Shown: piece by piece, positions 42,601-50,214 of the stretch
How the letters are laid out: the number at the start of each line of letters is the position of its first letter
Numbering within the stretch: position 1 is the first letter of the stretch
Assembly: GCA_020635395.1 (NCBI GenBank)
Contig: JACJZV010000001.1
Coordinates: 992,001 to 1,056,000 of the forward strand
Direction: 5' to 3'
DNA: 64,000 bases
DNA from: Flavobacteriales bacterium
Lineage (GTDB): Bacteria > Bacteroidota > Bacteroidia > NS11-12g > UBA9320
Program-made: the position numbers and the translations under genes
The notes under the pieces: generated by a model
What the model was told of the DNA's origin: nothing
The model's database searches: none
The model's input: the letters and a program-made list of their open reading frames with translations, nothing else

Positions 42601-44121
42601 CCGGAGGATTACTTCTTTGTCTCGAAAAATCCGGAACAGAAAAATTTAAAATTTCAAAGCACCAAAGCCCTATTTGACATGAACGAAGGCATTATCTATG
42701 CCGAAGAAGTACCCTATATTGATATTGCCGACTCGCGTGTTTTCCCGAACGAAGGAAAAGTTACCATTGAAAAAGACGGGGTAATTCGGCCTCTTCATAA
42801 ATCAAAAATGTGGGCCAACCGAAAAGATAAATTTCACGAATTTTATGACTGCTCAATTTGGGTAGAAGGCCGACTTTCATTGTCAGGTAGAGGTTATTTG
42901 GAGTATAAAGACAAGCACAGCACCGGGCAGGTTATCTATTTTGACAAAATGCGGGTGCTGCGAGATACGAGTACGGTAATGGCAGAGGGATATTTGTCGG
43001 ACTCACTCAATTTTATACTTTCACCCAAAATAGCCTACAAAGGTATTGTGGAGATGTATAGCAAACAGCAACATCTCTCGTTTAAAGGATTTGTAAAACC
43101 CATCCACTCTTTTGACGACATAAAAAGCGATTGGTTTAAATACATTGCAGCCCCCGACCCCAAGGATGTGATAGTTAATGCCCGCGACCCTCGAAATAAG
43201 GACAAAGGAAAAGTGTCGGTTGGTCTTAATTATTCCAACTACGATTCCATCAATATTTACACAACTTTTTTTAGCTATAGAAGTGCCGTGGCCGATTTGG
43301 AGATTGCCGTGGACACTGGCATCTTGTTTTATGATGAGACCGAAAATCAATTTGTGGTTGGTGATAGCAACTATTTGATGAATGGCTACTACAAGGGCAA
43401 TTACATAACCTTTGCCGACAATAAAGAAATAACGGCTCACGGCATTTTAGATCTCGGTTTAAACATGCACCCGCTTTACAACACCACGTTTATTGGGCAG
43501 GCACAAAAATCAGCGTCAGACTCTACTTATATGTTTACAACCACGGCACTTATGAGCATGGCCTTGCCCAAAGAGTGTTATGACCGTATGTATAAACTGA
43601 TTGAAGAAAAAGCCTCAGATGCTCCTTCCTTTTCTGCCGACAACGAAACGTATAAAGAAAATCTTGGCCAGGTTTTGGACGAAAAGGATTTTGGCAAAGT
43701 AAAAGATGAATTGAGTTCGGTGGGAGAAACAAAATTGGTAAAAGCCATTGATAAAGATTTTATAATCAGCGAAATGAGCTTTTCTTACAACGATTCGCTT
43801 CGAGGTTTTGTGGGGATAGACCCCATAAATATTGCGGTAATTAGTGGCCATCAGGTCAACAAAACCTTTAATGCCAGAATGTTGATTGAACGGAAAAGAA
43901 CCATCAATAAAGTGACCTTTTATTTTGAAGTTACAAAATATGATTATTTTTACTTCGAGTTTTTTAGAGGAAGCTTATATATTTACTCAACCGACCAGGA
44001 GTTTAACACATTGCTAAAGCAAAAGGCAAAAAAGATAAACGACAAGGGGTATAAGATAAGACCTGCCTCGCCTTCGAAAGTGAGAAAACTTCTGGATAGT
44101 ATTGATGCATATACAGGATAA
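39682..44121 (+). CDS. Very large secreted protein of unknown function
   Basis: A 1479-residue exported protein. The signal peptide ends VATNVVAQ; an internal ATG at 39706 (MIFRSLFALL) is an equally good start. I recognise no domain. The sequence is mainly beta-like, with recurring segments about fields such as Y-x-L-G-F-K-R and E-F-P-Y-E-L around 725-745 and 985-1010, and is rich in Asp/Lys, with short helical stretches only near 20-130 and 1290-1330. There is no obvious T9SS sorting domain at the end. It lies between prmA and plsY and its stop overlaps plsY by one base (TAATG). A surface or periplasmic scaffold is plausible but unproved. Confidence 0.85.
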   Translation: MVVNNFKNMIFRSLFALLIAFVATNVVAQTKGFNRDPEKFIVDLEEYLKSAKEPEVKKNFEVFKAYWKNNKYTEDQQSVIIRMFENMDIAKMTAYPEFNLMLSTLNAAKDTTKGIGEKETNDWLKHQSKLIDRDRQAFLSILETSNHLFLNNRLYVDDKKWWGVSATDYKINYDGKKTTIEFKNIDLTCQGPEDKIRIRETSGIYHVVDQIWKGNGGIVDWERVGLDPNAVFVELSQYEIKLEERGFEANPVAFQYVGMIDGKVQGKFEDKLSMEVTGKREEKEIKTSYPRFESFSDNLTLKGFADGDIIFRGGFGLNGKRMVGKGTKENYAVFEFYRGDRLIVEVKSESFGIDEERIVSDECEATINTDSGTIYHQHIKFNFDNKDKVLRLVREGQGLQESPFFDTDHNMEIWVDQVIWKMSESTISFDMINGEEVARFESKNFYKEYNYELITKSNNMAYHPLDKLYKFYVDNKGKRKTLTLQEYANFVGTKKEYLMYQIVDLTKYGFIFYDANKEMITIKEKAINYFLDNRHLQDYDVIRLRSKQPGSKPNAVLNLVNYDFELTGVEKFQFSDSQYVYAFPREQKVVLKNDRRMIFNGRVTAGRFDLFGDNFDFSYEFFTISSNKIDSLKIWFPDKENDNFLRPIKSVLSDINGTLYIDKPGNKSGLTEYPEYPMFTSRAPSVVAYDKKSIHNGAYKKEEFRFEVDPFTIDSMDNFTIDGLRFPGTFVSGGILPEFPYELGIMDDYSLGFKRKNPAGGYPMYGGKGHGDIDISLSEEGFWATGEIQYEGGIMTSNKILMTPDSTNAEVDLYEIKKSGKYPKLYAADVTTHWLPKEDKMQIYTKDHDVDVFDNGQVFKGLLTHSPTDLSGFGELRWDNAVLTSKDMHFTPIHANADTSAIRIGDIDAGKISFVSTNVKSHIDFQKRTGDFRANELGHLTDFPYNQFASSMDEYKWDMDKKTILLTPTGRQKPEDYFFVSKNPEQKNLKFQSTKALFDMNEGIIYAEEVPYIDIADSRVFPNEGKVTIEKDGVIRPLHKSKMWANRKDKFHEFYDCSIWVEGRLSLSGRGYLEYKDKHSTGQVIYFDKMRVLRDTSTVMAEGYLSDSLNFILSPKIAYKGIVEMYSKQQHLSFKGFVKPIHSFDDIKSDWFKYIAAPDPKDVIVNARDPRNKDKGKVSVGLNYSNYDSINIYTTFFSYRSAVADLEIAVDTGILFYDETENQFVVGDSNYLMNGYYKGNYITFADNKEITAHGILDLGLNMHPLYNTTFIGQAQKSASDSTYMFTTTALMSMALPKECYDRMYKLIEEKASDAPSFSADNETYKENLGQVLDEKDFGKVKDELSSVGETKLVKAIDKDFIISEMSFSYNDSLRGFVGIDPINIAVISGHQVNKTFNARMLIERKRTINKVTFYFEVTKYDYFYFEFFRGSLYIYSTDQEFNTLLKQKAKKINDKGYKIRPASPSKVRKLLDSIDAYTG

Positions 44122-44753
44122 TGTATTTAAGTCTCGCACTATTTTCACTTTTGGCCTATTTGTTGGGCTCATTTCCATCGGCGGTTTTGGTGGGAAAAGC
44201 GTTGTATGGAATTGATGTAAGGCAACACGGCAGCATGAATGCCGGAGCCACCAACACATTCAGGGTTTTGGGCAAATCAGCCGGAACATTGGTTTTAATT
44301 CTCGATATTTTGAAAGGCTTTACAGCCGCCAATTTGGTGTATTTTTTTGAAAGGGTGCCACACGGCGAAACGATTATTACCTTTAAAATAGCCTTTGGTT
44401 TGTTGGCCGTGTTGGGGCATTTATATCCGGTATTTGCCGAGTTTAAAGGGGGCAAAGGCATTGCCACCTTGCTGGGTTTGGTCATCACTATTAATTGGAA
44501 AATAGCCCTTATCTGTGCTGCTATTTTTTTATTGGTGCTTGTCACCAGCAAAATGGTTTCGCTCGGTTCTATTGTTGCTACTGCTTCGTTTGTGTTTTTG
44601 TGTTATGCTTTTTACCAAACCAGTGAAAAATATTTATTGATTTTTGGCATCTTTGCAATTGGTTTGGTGGTTTATACGCACCGAGCCAACATAACCAGAA
44701 TAATAAAGGGAGAAGAGAAGAAAATTTATTTGTTTAAAAAGAAAACAACATAG
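44121..44753 (+). CDS. plsY: Glycerol-3-phosphate acyltransferase, acyl-phosphate type
   Basis: An inner-membrane enzyme that transfers an acyl group from acyl-phosphate to glycerol 3-phosphate, the first step of phospholipid synthesis. Motif 1 is GSFPSAVLVGK (about 16-26), motif 2 GSMNAGATNTFRVLGK (about 35-50), and motif 3 HLYPVFAEFKGGKGIAT (about 98-114). Five or so transmembrane segments are visible. Length 210 is normal. Its ATG shares one base with the upstream stop. Confidence 0.95.
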   Translation: MYLSLALFSLLAYLLGSFPSAVLVGKALYGIDVRQHGSMNAGATNTFRVLGKSAGTLVLILDILKGFTAANLVYFFERVPHGETIITFKIAFGLLAVLGHLYPVFAEFKGGKGIATLLGLVITINWKIALICAAIFLLVLVTSKMVSLGSIVATASFVFLCYAFYQTSEKYLLIFGIFAIGLVVYTHRANITRIIKGEEKKIYLFKKKTT

Positions 44754-44756
44754 ATT

Positions 44757-45053
44757 GTGAATCACGAAAAATTGTTTCATCAAACGGAAGAATTAGAAGA
44801 AGTTGAAGTACTTGACGAAGTGCTTGGTGGCTATGCCTTAGTTATTTTTAACGATGATGTAAATACATTCGACCACGTAATATCTTGTTTGGTAAAATAC
44901 TGCGACCACACGCCCGAGCAGGCAGAACAGTGTTCCCTCATCATTCATTATAAAGGCAAATGTGCCGTAAAATTCGGTGGTTCGGCCAAGCTTCAAAGCA
45001 TTTGCGATGCCTTGTGCCGCAAGGGTCTTTCGGCGGTAGTAGAACAAGCCTAA
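44757..45053 (+). CDS. clpS: ATP-dependent Clp protease adaptor ClpS
   Basis: It delivers N-degron substrates to ClpAP. The GTG at 44757 is the start, 3 bp after plsY. After an acidic N-terminal extension (1-22) the core begins ALVIFNDDVNTFDHVI (27-42), with the conserved NDD..T.DHV pattern that forms the N-degron pocket, and continues HYKGKCAVKFGG, where most homologues have H-x-x-G-x-A. 98 residues is standard. Confidence 0.92.
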   Translation: MNHEKLFHQTEELEEVEVLDEVLGGYALVIFNDDVNTFDHVISCLVKYCDHTPEQAEQCSLIIHYKGKCAVKFGGSAKLQSICDALCRKGLSAVVEQA

Positions 45054-45070
45054 TCAACAAACTGCTTTAA

Positions 45071-46999
45071 ATGATTTCATTAAACGATATTTCTTACGAA
45101 TTTGGAGGAAATTACCTCTACAGAAATGCCAATTGGCATATAAAACCAAAAGAACGAATTGGCCTTGTTGGCAAAAACGGTACCGGAAAAACAACGCTGC
45201 TTCGATTAATTACTGGAGAATATGAGCTTCGAGAAGGCTCCATATCTATGATGAGAGGTCTAAAAATAGGCTATTTGCATCAAGAAATGAGCGAGACGGC
45301 GGTTGATAAATCCATATTGGAAGTGGCCATGCAGGCATTTGAGGAAACCTTAAAAATAGAGGAAGAATTAAATGACCTTTATCTGCAAATGGAAACCGAC
45401 CACAGCGACAAGCTATTGGAAAAAATCGGACATCTTCAAGAAGAATTTGAGCGGCAAGGAGGCTATCAGGCCAAAAGCCAAACAGAGGAAATTTTAGAAG
45501 GTCTTGGTTTTAAAACAAGCGATTTGGTAAGACCACTTCAAGAGTTTAGCGGTGGTTGGCGAATGAGGGTCATATTGGCCAGAATGCTTTTGGAACGACC
45601 TGATGTGCTGATGCTGGATGAGCCAACAAATCACCTTGATTTACCTTCTATTGAGTGGCTCGAAAATTATTTACAGAGCTATCAAGGAACGGTCATCGTG
45701 GTTTCGCATGATAAATTTTTCCTCAATAAAATGGTTACCAAAATTGTGGAAGTGGCCAACCTAAAATTATATGTTTGGGAGGGCAACTACGATTTCTTTT
45801 TGAACGCTAAAACAGAGCGGGACGAGCTGCAGCAACGACAATACGACAACCAACAGCAGTTTATAAAAGACCAAGAAAAATTTATCAATCGGTTTAGAGC
45901 CAAAGCCAGCAAAGCCACAGCAGTGCAAAGCCGGGTGAAAATGTTAGACAAACTGGACAAAATTGAACAAGTGCAGGATGATGGTGCCAGGGTAAACCTG
46001 AAGTTTGACATCAGCAAAGAATCGGGTAAAATTGTGATGGAGCTGAATGACATCACTAAACATTTTGGCCAAAACAGAATTCTTACCCAAACCGATGGCA
46101 CGATAGTGCGGGGAGATAAAATAGCCTTGATAGGTGCCAACGGTAAAGGAAAATCGACCCTGCTAAGAATAATTGCCGACACCGAAACCTTTGATGGAGA
46201 CAGAAAAGAAGGGTTTAACGTAATAACTTCCTTTTTTGCCCAGCACCAGTTGCAGGCATTGCATCTTGATAATGAAATTTTGCAAGAGCTAACCCAACAT
46301 GGCAGTGGCCTGTTGGAGTCGGAGTTGCGAAATGTATTGGGGTGCTTTTTATTCACCGGAGACGATGTTTTTAAACCTATTCGAGTGCTAAGTGGAGGTG
46401 AAAAATCACGGGTGGCTTTGGCAAAAACATTGGTAGAAAAAGCTAATTTTATGTTGCTCGATGAGCCTACAAACCACCTTGATTTGCAGAGCATTGAGGT
46501 GCTTATTCAAGCCTTGCAACAATACAAAGGTAGTTTTGTGTTGGTTAGCCACGACAGATATTTTGTATCGCAAGTGGCCAACAAAATATGGTGGATAGAA
46601 GATGAGCAGATAAAGGAATATCCGGGAGACTACGAAGAATACAACTACTGGAAAAAGAAGCAAGAAACCAATAAAACCAATTCAATACCAGCCCAAGAAG
46701 TTGTAAAAAAAGAGAAAAGCACTACGAACAGTGGCGGACAAAAAAACGAAGATCAAAAGCGTACAGAACAACAAAAAAGGAAATTAGAAAACGAAATATC
46801 TGGATTGGAAGAAAAACTGGCAACCTTAAACAACGAAATGGCGGTAATAGAGGAAGATTTAACCAAACCAGAAATGGCCAAGGATGTGAAAAGGCTATAT
46901 GAACTATCAGAAAATCACCGACTTAAAACCGAAAAGAAGGAAATTGTATCCAAAAAAATTGATGAATTGATTGAGCAATTATTGGAATTGGAAGAATGA
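45071..46999 (+). CDS. ABC-F family ATPase (Uup/EttA type)
   Basis: A soluble protein with two ABC cassettes and no membrane domain, of the family that acts on ribosomes. Cassette one: GKNGTGKTT (35-43), signature FSGGWRMRV, Walker B DVLMLDEPTNHLD. Cassette two: GANGKGKST, signature LSGGEKSRVALAK, FMLLDEPTNHLD. The linker between them (about 245-300) is the long P-site-tRNA-interaction motif, rich in Gln/Lys/Arg. The C-terminal coiled coil (about 555-642), strongly charged, resembles Uup. The TGA stop is the first triplet of the palindromic repeat that follows. Confidence 0.93.
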   Translation: MISLNDISYEFGGNYLYRNANWHIKPKERIGLVGKNGTGKTTLLRLITGEYELREGSISMMRGLKIGYLHQEMSETAVDKSILEVAMQAFEETLKIEEELNDLYLQMETDHSDKLLEKIGHLQEEFERQGGYQAKSQTEEILEGLGFKTSDLVRPLQEFSGGWRMRVILARMLLERPDVLMLDEPTNHLDLPSIEWLENYLQSYQGTVIVVSHDKFFLNKMVTKIVEVANLKLYVWEGNYDFFLNAKTERDELQQRQYDNQQQFIKDQEKFINRFRAKASKATAVQSRVKMLDKLDKIEQVQDDGARVNLKFDISKESGKIVMELNDITKHFGQNRILTQTDGTIVRGDKIALIGANGKGKSTLLRIIADTETFDGDRKEGFNVITSFFAQHQLQALHLDNEILQELTQHGSGLLESELRNVLGCFLFTGDDVFKPIRVLSGGEKSRVALAKTLVEKANFMLLDEPTNHLDLQSIEVLIQALQQYKGSFVLVSHDRYFVSQVANKIWWIEDEQIKEYPGDYEEYNYWKKKQETNKTNSIPAQEVVKKEKSTTNSGGQKNEDQKRTEQQKRKLENEISGLEEKLATLNNEMAVIEEDLTKPEMAKDVKRLYELSENHRLKTEKKEIVSKKIDELIEQLLELEE

Positions 47000-47041
47000 G
47001 GTAAAGACCTGACAGGTTTTAAAAACCTGTCAGGTCTTTAC
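46997..47041. repeat. 20-bp perfect palindrome after the ABC-F stop (terminator-like hairpin)
   Basis: GTAAAGACCTGACAGGTTTT (47001-47020) is followed, after one base, by its perfect complement to 47041. TGAG before it supplies the ABC-F stop. A half copy, inverted, lies at 50402-50426 and supplies the stop of the gene on the other side. It probably worked as a bidirectional terminator between two convergent genes before the array was inserted. I believe similar palindromes are dispersed in other Bacteroidota. Confidence 0.85.
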
Positions 47042-47124
47042 GAAAAGAAAAGTAAACTTTTGAAAGACTCAAACTTTAAACTAAAAAACCAATTGTCATT
47101 TTTTCAGTACGCTTGAAGGATTAA

Positions 47125-47208
47125 AAAATTGAATTAACTTCGTACATCATCCAACTGCAAAAGCAAATGCAAGCCATTGAGCAAGAGTTGGACAACTTAA
47201 AACAGTAA
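47125..47208 (+). pseudogene. 3' remnant of a gene ending in a coiled coil
   Basis: After an upstream stop the frame reads KIELTSYIIQLQKQMQAIEQ and ends ELDNLKQ plus stop, the kind of coiled-coil tail that closes larger secreted or tail-fibre-like proteins. No start or body remains. Its last bases (ACAGTAAAGCTATGAATAC) are shared with the junctions before the two other lipoprotein copies. Confidence 0.45.
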
Positions 47209-47212
47209 AGCT

Positions 47213-48097
47213 ATGAATACTTTTAAAATTTTTATGGCCATGGTTCTGCTTTGGGCGGGCTTTGGTATGCAGGGGTGTAAGCATTGTCTTGATGCTTCTG
47301 ACCCAGACTGCGACAACTACGACCCATGTTATGGCCAACACACCATCGACACCTATTTTAAAGTAAGAGATGGCGATAACGGCTTTCCACCACCACCCAA
47401 ATGGTGTTTGGATATGATAACCTATTGCGACACTTTTTTAAGCTCCTCAGTAAGGCTGACTGTACCTAAAGGAAACCCGCATAGCACATACGAATGGCGA
47501 ATAGGCGACGATTCTACGGTGCGAACCGTAGATGAATTTGAAATTTCGTTTGAAGATGACTTAAAGGAATATGGTTGGGAAAGATTTTATCCTGTAACAC
47601 TCACCATTCATACGCCTTATACTAGTTGTTTAGACAATCCCGCCGATACCTTGGTGGTGGTTACCCGAAATATATTTTTTACGGAAAAGCAGTACAACAT
47701 TTTTGACCCCTATGCCGATGCTCGCACTTTTGAAGGCTTTTTTAGCGACAAACCCAATGATAAAGCCCAAATAACCCTATTTTGGAACGATAGCTTTGAT
47801 TTTAGGGGCTAGACCCCAAGCCATTGGATTGTGGTAGGTTTGCCCATTGTTGATTCATTACAGTTGCCCGAAGAGGGATGTGGTTATTTAAGCGGATGTG
47901 GTAGTTGTAAACATTACTATAAAAAATGGGAGAAAAGGGAAAATTGTCCAACCGCTCGACTAGAACGCACCAAATATTTAACGGACTTACAGGTAATTAA
48001 GGAATATTCCAAAACTGGTGTATGGGTCACTTTCCGTTTTCAATCTACCTTTCCAGGGCATGAGTTTTACATAGAATTTACAGGAAAAGAAATTTAA
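47213..48097 (+). pseudogene. Lipoprotein of the array, copy 1, interrupted by an in-frame TAG
   Basis: MNTFKIF... with the lipobox end GFGMQGC starts at 47213. TAG at 47810-47812 stops it after 199 residues, but the same frame continues TPSHWIVVGLPIVDS without another stop to 48097, giving 294 codons, the size of copies 2 and 3 (289 and 288). HWIVVGLP corresponds to NWHYIGPP in copy 2, so the stop falls inside one gene. Sequence is diverged from the other copies except in the signal region and the general strand pattern. Product unknown, an exported outer-membrane lipoprotein; either a pseudogene or, less likely, read-through. Confidence 0.75.
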
Positions 48098-48098
48098 A

Positions 48099-48284
48099 AT
48101 TGTTATTAAAAAATTAATTGAACTTTTAACACTATTGGTAATGGCCAATATAGCCAACGGCCAATGTACAACACCCGCACCAACCGCTGCCGAGGTGTGC
48201 GAAGAAGGAAAAGGCATTAGCACCAACCCAATTAGCCCGGTAAACTGTGAAGGGGCTGACAACAATGGAACAGTAAAGATATGA
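48099..48284 (+). pseudogene. Small secreted cysteine protein, copy 1, without a normal start
   Basis: The frame reads KKLIELLTLLVMANIANGQC, a signal-peptide-like stretch, then EEGKGISTNPISPVNCEG and ADNNGTVKI plus stop. This matches the small proteins after copies 2 and 3 (GISTNPANPENCEGAD). No ATG precedes the hydrophobic stretch; the only starts are ATT, or TTG at 48135 and ATG at 48141 within it. It overlaps the next lipoprotein ATG by 4 bp. Confidence 0.5.
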
Positions 48285-49150
48285 GTACCTTTAAAATTTT
48301 CACGGCCATTTTTTTGCTTTGGGCGGGCTTTGGTATGCAGGGGTGTAAAGATGACGACGTAACTTGTAACGATCCCACCAACCCAAAGTGTGAGAATTAC
48401 GACCCCTGCTACGGGAAAAAACCCGTAACCGCCGATTTTGAAATGAGCCAGGTGTTTAAGTTAGAATTTCCAAAGTGGATTGATGCGTTTAACCCCGATG
48501 TGGCTTTTATGAGGTATGATGTGGGTTTTCGGCCTGTAGGATACACCAAAGGCGACACATCCTACCATTGCACTTGGCTGCTGGGTTCGGAGGTAATAAT
48601 CGCCCCGGTTTTTAGCCGCGATTTTAGCGACACAAAACAAACAGGCGAAAACGATATACCCATTACGCTTATTTTAAGAAGAACACCCGACAAGGCCTGT
48701 TTCCCTGACGATGATGGCATTGACACCGTAACCCAATACATTCATTTTGTGGAAACACCGTGCGAATTTTTAACCAACGGCGATTTTAAAGTGCTTTTTA
48801 AGGGAGAAAAGGATAGCACCATTATTGGCATTCGAAATTGGCATTATATAGGGCCACCGCCTTCCTTTCCCATTGACTTTGGTTGCGATCATGGAACTAG
48901 TGATGTGCAGTATATCAATTTCGATAGAGATTCAAAAAATCCACCTGATACGATTTTTAGCGGTTCAAAACAGTTGCAATTTAATTCTACCCTTTATTCA
49001 ATTTCGTCTACTGTCGCGAACGCACCTTTTGGTGGCAAGTTTACAATAAACCGCGAAAGCCTTGAAATTAAGGGATATTACAAGATTGCCCGACATAATG
49101 GAGGGTATAGTGAGGATGAGTACGAATTTAGCGGACGAAAAATAAAATAG
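48281..49150 (+). CDS. Lipoprotein of the array, copy 2
   Basis: A 289-residue exported protein. The signal peptide ends FGMQGC, with the cysteine as lipid-anchor site, followed by a short Asp/Asn-rich tether with more cysteines. It is beta-rich, with no domain I recognise. The first about 200 residues are almost identical to copy 3 (even silent positions largely agree), while the last 80-90 are clearly different until the shared end YEFSGRKIK. It begins with a 4-bp overlap (ATGA) with the small-protein frame before it and is followed by the small secreted gene. The mosaic conservation suggests a common anchor part and a variable C-terminal face. Confidence 0.85.
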   Translation: MSTFKIFTAIFLLWAGFGMQGCKDDDVTCNDPTNPKCENYDPCYGKKPVTADFEMSQVFKLEFPKWIDAFNPDVAFMRYDVGFRPVGYTKGDTSYHCTWLLGSEVIIAPVFSRDFSDTKQTGENDIPITLILRRTPDKACFPDDDGIDTVTQYIHFVETPCEFLTNGDFKVLFKGEKDSTIIGIRNWHYIGPPPSFPIDFGCDHGTSDVQYINFDRDSKNPPDTIFSGSKQLQFNSTLYSISSTVANAPFGGKFTINRESLEIKGYYKIARHNGGYSEDEYEFSGRKIK

Positions 49151-49165
49151 TGAAAAATTAAATTA

Positions 49166-49336
49166 ATGAAAAATAAAATGAAAACAATAGTTTTAACGAT
49201 AATATTATGTGTGCTGATATCAATGCAACTGCACGCTCAATGTACTGAATGCCCAGAAAATAAAGGGATTAGCACGAACCCGGCCAATCCGGAAAATTGT
49301 GAAGGGGCGGACAACAATGGAACAGTAAAGCTATGA
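49166..49336 (+). CDS. Small secreted cysteine protein, copy 2
   Basis: A 56-residue ORF too short for most gene callers. MKNKMKTIVLTIILCVLISM starts a signal peptide ending QLHAQ; the mature part (CTECPENKGISTNPANPENC and onward) has three cysteines. It overlaps the next lipoprotein by ATGA. It may be the truncated front of a once larger secreted protein: copy 3 continues differently after GADxNGT. Confidence 0.55.
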   Translation: MKNKMKTIVLTIILCVLISMQLHAQCTECPENKGISTNPANPENCEGADNNGTVKL

Positions 49337-50199
49337 ATACCTTTAAAATTTTTATGTCCATGGTTCTTCTTTGGGCGGGCTTTGGTATGCAGGGGTGTAA
49401 AGATGACGATGTAACCTGCAACGACCCCACCAACCCAAAGTGTGGAAACAACGACCCCTGTTACGGAAAACAACCCGTAACGGCCGATTTTGAAATGAGC
49501 CAGGTGTTTAAGTTAGAATTTCCAAAGTGGATTGATGCGTTTAACCCCGATGTGGCTTTTATGAGGTATGATGTGGGTTTTCGGCCTGTAGGATACACCA
49601 AAGGCGACACATCCTACCATTGCACTTGGCTGCTGGGTTCGGAGATAATAACCGACCCGGTTTTTAGCCGCGATTTTAGCGACACAAAACAAACAGGCGA
49701 AAACGATATACCCATTACGCTTATTTTAAGAAGAACACCCGATAAGGCCTGTTTCCCCGACGACGATGGCATTGACACCGTAACCCAATACATTCATTTT
49801 GTGGAAACACCGTGCGAATTTTTAACCAACGGCGATTTTAAAGTACTTTTTAAAGGCGAAAAGGATAGCACCATAATTGGCATACGCAATTGGTATTATG
49901 TAGGACCACCGCCTTTGTTTCCCATAGATTATAGTTGCGACAATTGGAAAGGCGATATACAATACATCAATTTCGACAGAGATTCAAAAAATCCTCCGGA
50001 TACGGTTTTCGGTGGAACATTCAATGATAATCTCCAGTTTAACTCGAAATTATATATAAGGACATCCAGTTACCTTGGACCATCTAATGGCGTGGTTTCG
50101 ATTGACAGAGAGAGTCTTTCGATAACTGGGGCATATAAAATATACAGAGGTAATGACGTTTACTCTGATTACGAATTTAGCGGACGAAAAATAAAATAG
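49333..50199 (+). CDS. Lipoprotein of the array, copy 3
   Basis: A 288-residue paralogue of copy 2, displaced by 1052 bp. The signal and lipobox (LLWAGFGMQGC) and about 200 following residues match copy 2 nearly base for base. After GPPPLFPIDYSCD the tail changes to its own version (KGDIQYINFDRDSKNPPD is shared again; then GTFNDNLQFNSKLYIRTS differs), returning to YEFSGRKIK. Same orientation, same 4-bp overlap with the small gene upstream. Exported, lipid anchored, function unknown. Confidence 0.85.
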   Translation: MNTFKIFMSMVLLWAGFGMQGCKDDDVTCNDPTNPKCGNNDPCYGKQPVTADFEMSQVFKLEFPKWIDAFNPDVAFMRYDVGFRPVGYTKGDTSYHCTWLLGSEIITDPVFSRDFSDTKQTGENDIPITLILRRTPDKACFPDDDGIDTVTQYIHFVETPCEFLTNGDFKVLFKGEKDSTIIGIRNWYYVGPPPLFPIDYSCDNWKGDIQYINFDRDSKNPPDTVFGGTFNDNLQFNSKLYIRTSSYLGPSNGVVSIDRESLSITGAYKIYRGNDVYSDYEFSGRKIK

Positions 50200-50214
50200 T
50201 GAAAAATTAAATTA

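Noticed and set aside
45787..46494. 235-codon ORF opposite the ABC-F gene
   Set aside because: Serine/leucine-rich antisense of the linker and second cassette; typical shadow frame.
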